From contig NZ_JAHKKG010000017.1 of the NCBI RefSeq assembly GCF_018829635.1, forward strand, positions 122,397 through 186,396: a stretch of DNA of 64,000 nucleotides, in the 5' to 3' direction. The stretch is from Paractinoplanes bogorensis (GTDB taxonomy: Bacteria; Actinomycetota; Actinomycetes; Mycobacteriales; Micromonosporaceae). The translations under genes were made by a program, and so were the position numbers. The notes under the pieces were generated by a model that ran no database searches, was not told the DNA's origin, and was given only the letters and a program-made list of their open reading frames with translations. Below, piece by piece: positions 38,671-46,414 of the stretch; position 1 is the first letter of the stretch; the number at the start of each line of letters is the position of its first letter.

Positions 38671-38694
38671 GAGCACGCGGTCAGCCGCGTGCTC
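38671..38694. terminator. Hairpin between the RiPP locus and DUF3073 gene
   Basis: Perfect 10-bp arms GAGCACGCGG (38671-38680) and CCGCGTGCTC (38685-38694) with loop TCAG. It lies 15 bp from the stop of the convergent DUF3073 gene and probably ends that transcript. Confidence 0.75.
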
Positions 38695-38708
38695 TGTGCA
38701 ATACGGGG

Positions 38709-38924
38709 TCAGCGCCTTGTTGTCGGCGACCAGGTGTCCTGGTCGTCCTCAGCGTCGTCCTCGTCATCGTCGACGAACTCATCTTTGTCGTCGTCGAAGT
38801 GACGGTCGGACTGACCGGCACCCGCCAGTTCGCGCTGCAAGGCGGTGAGGTCGGTGTTCGGGGAGTGATACTTCAACTCCCGGGCCACCTTCGTCTGCTT
38901 GGCCTTAGCACGGCCGCGCCCCAT
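38709..38924 (-). CDS. DUF3073-family small protein
   Basis: A 71-residue actinobacterial protein. The N-terminus is basic and conserved (MGRGRAKAKQTKVARELKYH followed by SPNTDL), and the C-terminal half is very acidic (DDDKDEF, then DDDEDDAEDDQD). Function is unknown. ATG at 38924 follows GAGGGG with seven-base spacing; an upstream extension lacks this and is not used. In S. coelicolor the homologous position is next to purM (SCO4088), whereas here the RiPP locus intervenes. Confidence 0.9.
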   Translation of the reverse strand: MGRGRAKAKQTKVARELKYHSPNTDLTALQRELAGAGQSDRHFDDDKDEFVDDDEDDAEDDQDTWSPTTRR

Positions 38925-39050
38925 GGCTCGACCCCCTCGCACAGAATTCGGGGCAGCCCGAAGGCGGGCCCCGATGACGTTAGGCATCTCTCGTGGGTCT
39001 TACGGTACATGGACGATGCCGTCTTCGGCACCTCGGGTTGCGTGTGACAC

Positions 39051-39089
39051 TGCCGCGCGTCGCGGTTTTCCGTCCCGGAACGCGCGGCA
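39051..39089 (-). terminator. Terminator-like hairpin of the valine dehydrogenase gene
   Basis: TGCCGCGCGT (39051-39060) and ACGCGCGGCA (39080-39089) are perfect 10-bp arms with a 19-nt loop, 54 bp beyond the dehydrogenase stop on the minus strand. The rest of 38925-39142 shows no gene and should contain the DUF3073 promoter. Confidence 0.6.
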
Positions 39090-39142
39090 GGCCCCAAACT
39101 CGCCTCTTCGACCCACCGTTCGGGTAGGCGAAGGCGGCCCGT

Positions 39143-40222
39143 TCAGCCGAGGAAGATCGAGCGCAGGCGGCCGATCTCGGCCATCCGCTGCTCGGCGAGC
39201 CGGTCGGCGGCGACGGCCGGGGCGACGCCCTCGGTGTCGGCCATCTCGAGGATCCGGCGGGTCGTGTCGAAGATGCCGGTCGCGCGCAGCTTGGCCCGCT
39301 CGAAGTTGAAGCCCTCGATCTCGTCGGCCACCTGGATCACGCCGCCCGCGTTGACCAGGTAGTCGGGCGTGTAGAGGATGCCCCGCTCGGCCAGCGACTT
39401 CTCGATGCCGGGATGGGCCAGCTGGTTGTTGGCCCCGCCGGTCACCACCTTGGCCCGCAGCACCGGCACGGTGTCGTCGTCGAGCGCACCGCCGAGCGCG
39501 CACGGCGCGTAGACGTCGAGATCAGAGGTGATCAGCGTTGTGGTGTCGGCCACGAGCTCGATCTGGGGATAGGTGGTGCGGGCCCAGCTGAGGGCGGCCT
39601 CGTTGACGTCGGTGGCGATCACGGTCGCGCCGTCCTCGATCAGGTGGCCGGCCAGATATTTCCCGACCTTGCCGAGACCGGCGATGCCGACCGTGCGGCC
39701 GGCCAGCGACGGGCGGCCCCAGGTGTGGTCGGCGGCGGCGCGCATGCCCTGGAAGACGCCCCAGGCGGTGAGGATCGAGGAGTCGCCGGCACCGCCGTGC
39801 TCGATGCTGCGGCCGGTGACGTAGCGGGTCTCGCGGGCGATGACGTCCATGTCGGGGACGTAGGTGCCGACGTCGCAGGCGGTGTAATAGCGGCCGTGCA
39901 GCGACTCGACGAAGCGCCCGTACGCCCGCAGCAGCCCCTCGGACTTGGCCCGGGCCGGGTCGCCCCAGATGACCGCCTTGCCCCCGCCGAGGTCGAGACC
40001 GGCGAGAGCGTTCTTGTACGCCATCCCGCGCGAGAGCTTCAGCACGTCGGCGAGAGCGGCGTCCTCGCTCTCGTACGGATAGAAGCGGGTGCCGCCGAGC
40101 GCCGGCCCGAGGGCCGTGGAGTAGATCCCGATGATCGCCTTGAGGCCGGTCTGCCTGTCCTGGCAGAAGACGACCTGTTCGTGACCGGTGGCGTCGGTGC
40201 CTTCGGTGTCGAACACGCCCAT
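39143..40222 (-). CDS. vdh: Valine/leucine (amino-acid) dehydrogenase
   Basis: A 359-residue NAD-dependent Glu/Leu/Phe/Val dehydrogenase deaminating branched-chain amino acids to keto acids, which feed polyketide and fatty acid precursors in actinomycetes. The catalytic lysine lies in MAYKNALAGLDLGGGKAVI and the NAD-binding loop is GIAGLGKVGKYLAG. Position next to the DUF3073 and bldC genes matches S. coelicolor vdh (SCO4089), supporting valine specificity. ATG at 40222 follows AGGAG by seven bases; longer frames read into the divergent promoter. Confidence 0.93.
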   Translation of the reverse strand: MGVFDTEGTDATGHEQVVFCQDRQTGLKAIIGIYSTALGPALGGTRFYPYESEDAALADVLKLSRGMAYKNALAGLDLGGGKAVIWGDPARAKSEGLLRAYGRFVESLHGRYYTACDVGTYVPDMDVIARETRYVTGRSIEHGGAGDSSILTAWGVFQGMRAAADHTWGRPSLAGRTVGIAGLGKVGKYLAGHLIEDGATVIATDVNEAALSWARTTYPQIELVADTTTLITSDLDVYAPCALGGALDDDTVPVLRAKVVTGGANNQLAHPGIEKSLAERGILYTPDYLVNAGGVIQVADEIEGFNFERAKLRATGIFDTTRRILEMADTEGVAPAVAADRLAEQRMAEIGRLRSIFLG

Positions 40223-40377
40223 GGCTGTTCTCCTGATCCTTTTGTCGTGGCCCTCGTGGGGCCGGTCGTGCCCGGCGGGGGTGGTGCCGGACATAGCGAG
40301 CCTAGTCGGGCGGGCCGGGAGCGGATTACGTCCGCGCGGGAGATTCCACCTGGCCGAATTCGTGAAAGGATCGCGCC

Positions 40378-41217
40378 GTGCCGTCACTGTTCGCGTCGTA
40401 CCTGAGGGTTTACGAGCCGCTGACCGCCTTCGACCGCGACCGTCAGGTTTTCTGGCGCAAGTACGCGCGTGAGGGCCGTGCTCTGGGCCCGGTCGAGGGC
40501 CCGGTCCGCCAGCGGACGGCCGTGCTCGAGGCGCTCGGCGCCGGCTGGACGCGGCTGCCCGATCTGCCCGACGAGGCGTACGTGCTGCAGTGGGGCGACT
40601 CGCTGCTGGTGTGCCCGTGGAATCTGCGTCTGCGGGTCGCCGAGGCGGCCCTGAACGCGCGCGACGGCGTGCCCAGCGTGCTGGCCGACGCCTTCGTCCC
40701 GCCCGTGCTGGCCGGTCAGGCCAAGGCCATCGTGGAGGACTGGCGCAGCGGGGCCAAGGTGCTCGAGCACGGGGTGCCCCGGGTGCACGAGCAGATCGCC
40801 ACGTGGGGCGTGCCGCTGCGCTGGTTCGTCTTCGTCGACCTGGAGGAGCGGGCGATCGACCTCGCGTCGGGCCAGCGCGTGCTGCGCTATCGCACCGAGA
40901 TCTCCAAGGCCCGCCGGCGGGCCCACCGGGCCGTCTCCGTGCTGCGTAAGTCGCTGGGCGACGCCCCGATCACCGAGGCGGTCGAGGAGGGCACCCGGTG
41001 GCTCGAGGAGTTCCACCCGCGCTCGATCGTCGAGCTTGACTACGGCGGCCTCGTCAACCTTCTCCCGGATGACGTTTTGTCCGGTGACGATTCACCCGGA
41101 CTGGTGGCGGCCGGACTTTCGGCACTCTCGCGCGGCGACGCCGACGACGCCTCCGCCACCTACGAGACGCTGGTCGATCGCTGGCGGGCCGTCCAGTTGC
41201 TGGAGCGGTGCAACTGA
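40378..41217 (+). CDS. Conserved actinobacterial hypothetical protein (SCO4090-like position)
   Basis: A 279-residue soluble protein of unknown function, with SLFASYLRVYEPLTAFDR at the N-terminus, many aromatic residues and a helical RTEISKARRRAHRAVSVLRK segment. It has no catalytic motif I recognise. GTG at 40378 has AAAGGA upstream. In S. coelicolor a gene of unknown function sits at the same place between vdh and bldC, so I take it as the orthologue by position. It diverges from vdh. Confidence 0.82.
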   Translation: MPSLFASYLRVYEPLTAFDRDRQVFWRKYAREGRALGPVEGPVRQRTAVLEALGAGWTRLPDLPDEAYVLQWGDSLLVCPWNLRLRVAEAALNARDGVPSVLADAFVPPVLAGQAKAIVEDWRSGAKVLEHGVPRVHEQIATWGVPLRWFVFVDLEERAIDLASGQRVLRYRTEISKARRRAHRAVSVLRKSLGDAPITEAVEEGTRWLEEFHPRSIVELDYGGLVNLLPDDVLSGDDSPGLVAAGLSALSRGDADDASATYETLVDRWRAVQLLERCN

Positions 41218-41279
41218 GTTGCGCCTGAGCTGCACAAAGGCCGGTACAAACCGGATATCTGTGGTGTAATTACCCACGC

Positions 41280-41293
41280 TGGGAGCGCTCCCG
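41280..41293. promoter_or_regulatory. LacI-family operator-like palindrome upstream of bldC
   Basis: TGGGAGCGCTCCCG matches 13 of 14 bases of TGGGAGCGCTCCCA, the palindrome known for the CebR-type LacI regulators of actinomycetes. It is 229 bp upstream of bldC in a 304-bp gap that otherwise shows no gene. The surrounding sequence is AT-richer, with CGTGATCG/CGTGATAATCG boxes at 41309-41338. Confidence 0.55.
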
Positions 41294-41521
41294 AGGTGAA
41301 CACTCTTCGTGATCGTGGCTCGCCGAAGCGTGATAATCGGACTAAACGAGACACTATCTGGCGTAGAAAACACGCAAAAATCGGGCATGCTTCATCCGTC
41401 TATCTGGGGACCTTCGTCCGTTCGGCCCATGTCGGACATCGGGGACTAGCCGGACCATGAGAGACGCACCGGCCGGCGGGACCCCGGCCGTTGTCTATAG
41501 GTACCTGTGGAGGAGTGACCG

Positions 41522-41731
41522 ATGGCATCGCGTACGCACGATCCTGAGCCGCTACTAACGCCGGCCGAGGTGGCGTCGATGTTCCGCGTCGACCCGAAGA
41601 CCGTCACCCGGTGGGCGAAGGCAGGCAAGCTGAGTGCGATCCGCACTCTGGGCGGCCACCGTCGTTACCGGGAGTCGGAGGTTCGCGCCCTGCTGCAGGG
41701 GCAGATTCCCACGCAGCGCCAGGGCGACTGA
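41522..41731 (+). CDS. bldC: Developmental regulator BldC
   Basis: A 69-residue MerR-like DNA-binding protein that controls morphological development and antibiotic production in streptomycetes. The sequence PLLTPAEVASMFRVDPKTVT, then RWAKAGKLSAIRTLGGHRRY, is near-identical to known BldC. It is only a helix-turn-helix-wing, with no ligand domain, and binds DNA as head-to-tail oligomers on direct repeats. ATG at 41522 follows GGAGGAG. The long upstream region and a hairpin downstream mark a single-gene transcript. Confidence 0.97.
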   Translation: MASRTHDPEPLLTPAEVASMFRVDPKTVTRWAKAGKLSAIRTLGGHRRYRESEVRALLQGQIPTQRQGD

Positions 41732-41758
41732 CCTCAGTCGATTCGCGAGATCGTTGCT

Positions 41759-41790
41759 AGGGGCGAGCGTCGGGGAAGACGATCGCCCCT
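41759..41790 (+). terminator. Terminator of bldC
   Basis: AGGGGCGA (41759-41766) pairs perfectly with TCGCCCCT (41783-41790), followed by TCTTCGTATCTT. It lies 28 bp after the bldC stop and 24 bp before the stop of the convergent oxidoreductase gene. Confidence 0.8.
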
Positions 41791-41814
41791 TCTTCGTATC
41801 TTCGCGCGGGCGAT

Positions 41815-42192
41815 TTATGCGGGATCGACCACAATTACGGTGATCCGGTCGCGCTGGCCCAGCAGCCGGTAGCGGAGCGTGCCGAAGATACCGAGCATCC
41901 GGTATTTGCGGCCGAGCACGCCGGCGAAGTGGTCACGCTCGGCGGGGGTGCCGATGCGGGCGCGGCCGTCGACCGCCTCGCCCCGGACGTTGCCGCGCAC
42001 ATCGCAGGCGGCCACGGTGACGTGCGGGTTGTTGCGCGCCCGCTTCACCTTCCACGTGTCGGTGACCGTCCAGATCGCGACTCCGTCGCCGGCCGGCAGC
42101 ACCCAGACCGCCGTGGGCACCGGTGTTCCGTCCTTGCGGTAGGTCGTCAGGGAGACGTACTTCTCGGAACCGAGTTGCTCCAGCGTCGGCAT
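41815..42192 (-). CDS. PPOX-class probable F420-dependent oxidoreductase
   Basis: A 125-residue split-barrel flavin/F420-binding protein of the type found in mycobacteria and other F420 producers. MPTLEQLGSEKYVSLTTYRK and the following GTPVPTAVWVLPAGDGVAIWT (landmarks: YVSLTTYRKDGTPVPTAVW; KVKRARNNPHVTVAACD) match TIGR03666-like Rv2061-type proteins. ATG at 42192 is 18 bp from the divergent methyltransferase start. The substrate is unknown. Confidence 0.85.
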   Translation of the reverse strand: MPTLEQLGSEKYVSLTTYRKDGTPVPTAVWVLPAGDGVAIWTVTDTWKVKRARNNPHVTVAACDVRGNVRGEAVDGRARIGTPAERDHFAGVLGRKYRMLGIFGTLRYRLLGQRDRITVIVVDPA

Positions 42193-42210
42193 GGGCCAAG
42201 GGTAGTGGTC

Positions 42211-42987
42211 ATGGAAGAGCCAGCCATCGGCGACGTGTTCGGCGAGATGATCAAGGACGCGTACGCGGTGCGCTCGGGCGTGGGACCGCGGCCGCTGGCC
42301 GGTGGGCGCTGGCCCCGGCCGGTCATCGAGGTGATCGAGCGGGACGATGGCCTGATCAACGGGGCGCCGGCCGATCACTATCTCTCGGAGCCGGGCGACT
42401 GGCGCGGGTTCGACCACCGGGCGCTGCGCCTGGTCCGCGGGCACGTGCTCGACATCGGGGTCGGCGCGGGCCGGACGGCGGTCGAGCTGCAACGTCGAGG
42501 CATGGCGGTGACCGGCCTCGACACGTCGGCCGGGGCGATCGAGGTGGCCCGCAAACGCGGCCTGCGTGACACCGTCCGCAACACCGTCGACGGGTACGCC
42601 GTGGCGAGCGCCCGCTACGACACGTTCCTGCTGCTCGGCAACAACCTCGGCCTGCTCGAGAGCGCCGAGCGGGCCCCGGTCCTGCTGGAGGCGCTGGCCC
42701 GGCTGGCCAATCCGGGCGCCCGGATCATCGCCCAGGGCACCGACCCGTACGGCACCACCGACCCGGTGCACGCCGGCTATCACCAGCGCAACCGGGAGCG
42801 CGGCCGGCTCGGCGGCCAGCTGCGGCTGCGGTTGCGCTACCGGCGGCTCGCCACCGAGTGGTTCGACTATCTGAACTGCTCGGCGGCCGAGCTCGAGACG
42901 CTGATCGAGGGCACCCGGTGGCGGCTCAAGGAGATCGACGATCAGGACCGGCCCTACTATCTGGCCGTGCTGGAGCTGGCCGGATGA
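42211..42987 (+). CDS. SAM-dependent methyltransferase
   Basis: A 258-residue class I methyltransferase. SAM-binding motif I is VLDIGVGAGRTAVELQRRG, followed by VTGLDTSAGAIEVARKRG and the motif IV-like YDTFLLLGNNLGLL. C-terminal ELETLIEGTRWRLKEI is typical of small-molecule methyltransferases. ATG at 42211 has no strong ribosome binding site and is 18 bp from the divergent F420-type gene. kptA follows after 43 bp on the same strand. The substrate is unknown. Confidence 0.85.
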   Translation: MEEPAIGDVFGEMIKDAYAVRSGVGPRPLAGGRWPRPVIEVIERDDGLINGAPADHYLSEPGDWRGFDHRALRLVRGHVLDIGVGAGRTAVELQRRGMAVTGLDTSAGAIEVARKRGLRDTVRNTVDGYAVASARYDTFLLLGNNLGLLESAERAPVLLEALARLANPGARIIAQGTDPYGTTDPVHAGYHQRNRERGRLGGQLRLRLRYRRLATEWFDYLNCSAAELETLIEGTRWRLKEIDDQDRPYYLAVLELAG

Positions 42988-43030
42988 GCCGGGCTGGAGC
43001 CGGTCGGACGAGCGGTGCGGAGCTGGCCGG

Positions 43031-43597
43031 ATGACCGGGTTGAGCCGCGAGCAGGTGCGGGTCAGCCGGCGTCTTGCGCTGGTGCTGCGGCATCGGCCCG
43101 AGTCGGCCGGGCTCGCCCTCGACGCGAACGGCTGGGTGCCGGTGGCCGACCTGCTGGCCGCGCTGGGCCTGACCCGGGACGAGCTCGATCTCGTCGTGGC
43201 GGGCAACGACAAGGCACGCTTCGCGATCGCCCGGCGCGACGACGGCACCGACTGGATCCGGGCCAGCCAAGGGCATTCCCGCGGGGTCGATGTCGATCTC
43301 GGTCTCGAGCCCGCCGAGCCGCCGTCCGTGCTCTTCCACGGCACGCCCCGCGACAACCTCGCCTCGATCCTCCGCGAGGGTCTGCGGCCGCGCAGCCGTC
43401 ACCATGTGCACCTCTCCCCGGATGTACCGACCGCGCTGAACGTCGGCGGCCGGCGTTCGTCCGACGTGGTGGTGCTGCGGGTCGCCGCGGGCGAGCTGGC
43501 GGCCGGTGGTCACGTGTTCCACCGCAGCGCCAACGGGGTCTGGCTGACCTCTTTCGTGCCCGCCGAACGGCTTTCGGAAGAACCGACAAATCCGTAA
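43031..43597 (+). CDS. kptA: RNA 2'-phosphotransferase Tpt1/KptA
   Basis: A 188-residue enzyme transferring an internal RNA 2'-phosphate to NAD+, forming ADP-ribose 1'',2''-cyclic phosphate. Conserved residues are present: RHRPESAGL, ASQGHSRGV, LFHGT and VHLSPD, giving the Arg-His-Arg-Arg-type active site. Its bacterial role is not settled, since 2'-phosphates arise in eukaryotic-type splicing; some KptA enzymes also ADP-ribosylate nucleic acid ends. The genome also has Pnkp-Hen1 31 kb away. ATG at 43031 lies 43 bp after the methyltransferase gene. Confidence 0.95.
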   Translation: MTGLSREQVRVSRRLALVLRHRPESAGLALDANGWVPVADLLAALGLTRDELDLVVAGNDKARFAIARRDDGTDWIRASQGHSRGVDVDLGLEPAEPPSVLFHGTPRDNLASILREGLRPRSRHHVHLSPDVPTALNVGGRRSSDVVVLRVAAGELAAGGHVFHRSANGVWLTSFVPAERLSEEPTNP

Positions 43598-43669
43598 TCT
43601 CCCAGGCTGCTCCGTGCTCCACAATGGCCGTACGTCACGAGGTCGCGTACGCGCCGTTAGCGTTGAGGC

Positions 43670-44236
43670 ATGGCGAGGCTCACCCGGCGTCAGCTGACGA
43701 ATCTCCTCGGTGCGCTCGGTGTCGCCGCCACCCTGGGCGGGCTGGCCTTCGGACTGCCGGCGATCGATCGTTCGCTGCCCTCCGAGCGGGCGATCAGCAC
43801 CGACGAGCCCTATCCGATCGGCGCCGGAGTGACCGTGGTGCCCCCGGCCGGTGCGGTGCTCGACGTGACCGGCACCCGGCCCGGCGACACCGAGGGCACG
43901 GCGCTCTTCCGGCTCGGACCGGTGCGCTACGCCATCGCCGTCCGGCCGTTCGACGGCGACCTGACCGCGGCGGCCGAACGCCTGCGCAAGCGGATCGTCG
44001 ACACCACCGGCTATCAGGTCACCGGCGCCCAGCTCACGGTCAGTACGGCTGGTGGGCTGGCCGGGCTCCAGGGCGGCTACACCGCGCCCGGCCGGGGCGG
44101 GCGCTACGCCGTCTTCGTGGCCGGCGGGCACACGATCGAGGTGACGATCAGCGGGAACGACCTCGACCTGGGCCGCACCCTGCCGCAGATCGACGCGAGC
44201 ACCCGCACCCTGCGCCAGGACGGCGAGCCGCAGTGA
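43670..44236 (+). CDS. Membrane-anchored hypothetical protein coupled to prsW
   Basis: A 188-residue protein with one N-terminal membrane helix (NLLGALGVAATLGGLAFGLP) and an extracytoplasmic beta-rich domain. No family is recognised. Its stop overlaps the GTG start of the PrsW-type protease gene (GTGA), so the two are translated together; such membrane-anchored partners can be protease substrates or cofactors, which is inference. Confidence 0.78.
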   Translation: MARLTRRQLTNLLGALGVAATLGGLAFGLPAIDRSLPSERAISTDEPYPIGAGVTVVPPAGAVLDVTGTRPGDTEGTALFRLGPVRYAIAVRPFDGDLTAAAERLRKRIVDTTGYQVTGAQLTVSTAGGLAGLQGGYTAPGRGGRYAVFVAGGHTIEVTISGNDLDLGRTLPQIDASTRTLRQDGEPQ

Positions 44237-45501
44237 CTGCTTCTGTGGTGCGGCCCTCCGGCCGTACGGGAATGATCGCTCTCACCCGGGAACCGGCCTT
44301 CTGGGTCGTGCTCACCCTGCTGATCGCCGGCGGCGTCCGGATGACCCAGTTGGCCGGGCACTTCTTCACCGCCTACCCGCGGGCCACGGCCCTCTCGGTC
44401 CTGCTGTTCGCGCTGCTCGCCGTGCCGTTCTGGCTGTTCGTGTCGGAACTCGACTTCATCGAACGGGAACCGGCCGAACTGCTCGCGCTGGCGTTCGCGT
44501 GGGGCGCTCTGGTGGCCACCACCGTCTCGATCCCGGGCAGCGCGGCCCTGGAAAACCTGGTCGCCAAGCTCGGCTCGCCGCACCTGGCGGCCGACTGGGG
44601 GGCCGCGATCGCCGGGCCGGCGGTCGAGGAGGTGGCCAAGACCCTCGGCGTGGTGGCCGTCGTGCTGATCGCCCGGTCGCAGGTCAACAGCGTGCTCGAC
44701 GGCATCGTCTACGGGGCGATGGTCGGCCTCGGCTTCCAGATCGCCGAGGACATCGTCTTCGCCGTCGGCGCGGTCGCGCTGGCCGGGCAGGGCGACCAGG
44801 TGCAGCCGGTGATCGCCACCTTCCTGCTGCGCGGCTTCCTGTCCGGAATCTGGAGTCACACCCTGTTCGGTGCGCTGGCCGGCGCCGGCATCGGCTACCT
44901 CGTGGTCAAGCGGGAGCGGAGCCGTCCGCATCGGGTCGGCGTCGCCGTGCTGGCCGTGCTGGGCGCGTGGGCCTCGCACGCGTTGTGGAACTCGCCGGTG
45001 CTCGTCGATGGCCTCGGCAACGGCACCCTGGCCCTGCTCGGTGTCCTGCTGATCAAGGGCCTGCCGCCGCTGCTGCTGATTCTGTGGCTGGTCCGGCGGG
45101 TGCACGACCGCGAGGCCGACTACTACGCGGGATGGCTGGCCGGGCTGGGCGATCCGCAGCTGATCACGGCGGGCGAGCTCGAGGTGCTCGGGTCGGGGTC
45201 ACGCCGGGCGGCGGCCCGCCGGCTCGCCGGGGAGCACGCGGGGCGGGAGGCTTCCGCGGCCGTACGCCGTCTGCAACGCGCTCAGGCCCGGCTGGCGGTG
45301 GAGCTCAGCCGGGCCGACCCGGAGGCGGCCGCCGTACGTGCGGCGGCCGTCCGGGACCAGCGGGCCGTGCTGCGACGCCTCGGTCATCCCGAGGCCGTCG
45401 CGGGCCCGGTCACGTGGCGGCACCGGGCGTCGACGATCGCCACCACGGCCGTGGCGATCGCCGTGCTCTGGGTCGCGCTCAGCGCCCTCGGCGGGGCTTA
45501 G
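44233..45501 (+). CDS. prsW: PrsW-family intramembrane metalloprotease
   Basis: A 422-residue polytopic membrane protease of the PrsW/CPBP superfamily. Eight or so hydrophobic helices carry the catalytic motifs: GPAVEEVAKTLGV (Glu-Glu), GFQIAEDIVFA, and histidines in GIWSHTLFGA and GAWASHALWN. In Bacillus PrsW cleaves an anti-sigma factor; the substrate here is unknown. A cytoplasmic coiled region rich in Arg/Ala (RRLQRAQARLAVELSRADPE) and a last membrane helix extend the C-terminus. GTG at 44233 overlaps the upstream stop. Longer reading frames upstream are frame shadows of kptA. Confidence 0.9.
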   Translation: MTASVVRPSGRTGMIALTREPAFWVVLTLLIAGGVRMTQLAGHFFTAYPRATALSVLLFALLAVPFWLFVSELDFIEREPAELLALAFAWGALVATTVSIPGSAALENLVAKLGSPHLAADWGAAIAGPAVEEVAKTLGVVAVVLIARSQVNSVLDGIVYGAMVGLGFQIAEDIVFAVGAVALAGQGDQVQPVIATFLLRGFLSGIWSHTLFGALAGAGIGYLVVKRERSRPHRVGVAVLAVLGAWASHALWNSPVLVDGLGNGTLALLGVLLIKGLPPLLLILWLVRRVHDREADYYAGWLAGLGDPQLITAGELEVLGSGSRRAAARRLAGEHAGREASAAVRRLQRAQARLAVELSRADPEAAAVRAAAVRDQRAVLRRLGHPEAVAGPVTWRHRASTIATTAVAIAVLWVALSALGGA

Positions 45502-45507
45502 GACGAC

Positions 45508-45756
45508 TCAGACGGCCGGCGGGTGCCCGCCGTCGCCGTCCACGATCATGTCCGGGTTGCCGTCCTGGTCGAGGTCGACCATCGTGATGTCGACCTTGCC
45601 GTCGCCATCGGTGTCGAACTGGAACAGGTCGGGCTTGCCGTCGCCATCGGTGTCGGACACCCAGACGTCGGGCTTGCCGTCGCCGCTCGAGTCCTGCGCG
45701 ATGAGGTCGACGCGCTCGTTCCCACGCGTCTCGACGGTCTCCTGGGGCTCGGTCAT
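45508..45756 (-). CDS. Small acidic protein made of 13-residue calcium-loop repeats
   Basis: An 82-residue protein. After a 17-residue start, four consecutive 13-residue units follow the plan D-x-D-x-D-G-x-x-D-hydrophobic: DSSGDGKPDVWVS, DTDGDGKPDLFQF, DTDGDGKVDITMV and DLDQDGNPDMIVD. Such loops resemble EF-hand or thrombospondin type-3 calcium sites. There is no signal peptide or membrane helix, so it should be cytoplasmic unless exported by another route. ATG at 45756 has GGGAGG five bases upstream. Stop is 7 bp from the convergent prsW stop. Metal binding is inferred. Confidence 0.8.
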   Translation of the reverse strand: MTEPQETVETRGNERVDLIAQDSSGDGKPDVWVSDTDGDGKPDLFQFDTDGDGKVDITMVDLDQDGNPDMIVDGDGGHPPAV

Positions 45757-45779
45757 GCTGGCCTCCCTGCGATGTGAAT

Positions 45780-45858
45780 GAGGGTTATTCAGGGCCGACC
45801 TCGACTTGCACACAGCCGCAGGTCAACGACTGGCTAAGCACCGCCCTGAATAATCCTC
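45780..45858. repeat. 16-bp inverted repeat upstream of the calcium-loop gene
   Basis: GAGGGTTATTCAGGGC (45780-45795) and GCCCTGAATAATCCTC (45843-45858) are complementary at 15 of 16 bases, 47 bases apart. The AT-rich TTATTCAGGG core is unusual for this GC-rich region. It lies in the divergent gap between the calcium-loop gene and the thioesterase gene. Confidence 0.75.
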
Positions 45859-45944
45859 ACTTGCCTTGCGAAACACGGTCGCAGGGAAGAGTAGGGCCCA
45901 AGTCACAACACCGCGAGCCGGGCCTCGCCGGTAACGTTCATCGA

Positions 45945-46364
45945 ATGGACATAGCGGCCGACAGCGTGCAGGACCTCTTCACGACCGGTGGCGGTGGTTC
46001 GCTCGGCGAGCGGATGGGCATCCAGCTCAGCGAGGCCTCGGCCGAGCGGGTCGTGGGCACGATGCCGGTCGAGGGCAACACCCAGCCGTACGGGTTGCTG
46101 CACGGCGGAGCCTCCTGCGTGCTGGCCGAGACACTGGGCTCGGTCGGGGCGGTGATGCACGGCCAGACCGTCGACCGGCCGTTCGCAGTGGGTGTCGACA
46201 TCAACGCCACGCATCACAAGGCGGCGCGCTCCGGCGTGGTCACCGGCGTCGCTACCCCCGTGCACCGGGGACGCACCATGGCGACGTACGAAATCGTCAT
46301 CACCGACGACAGCGGCGAGCGGATCTGCACGGCCCGCATCACCTGTCTGCTGCGCGGAGCCTGA
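45945..46364 (+). CDS. Hotdog-fold thioesterase (PaaI family)
   Basis: A 139-residue acyl-CoA thioesterase-like protein. The signature GLLHGGASCVLAETLGSVGA holds the conserved HGG and acidic residue of PaaI/MenI-type enzymes; DINATHHKAARSGVVTGVA is the second strand pair. ATG at 45945 fits the family start MDIAADSVQDLF. It could hydrolyse aromatic or menaquinone-pathway thioesters; the substrate is not readable. Confidence 0.88.
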   Translation: MDIAADSVQDLFTTGGGGSLGERMGIQLSEASAERVVGTMPVEGNTQPYGLLHGGASCVLAETLGSVGAVMHGQTVDRPFAVGVDINATHHKAARSGVVTGVATPVHRGRTMATYEIVITDDSGERICTARITCLLRGA

Positions 46365-46414
46365 TTCCGTGTCTCAGCGGGCAAACCTTGACCACTCCAC
46401 GTACCTTCTTTGAC

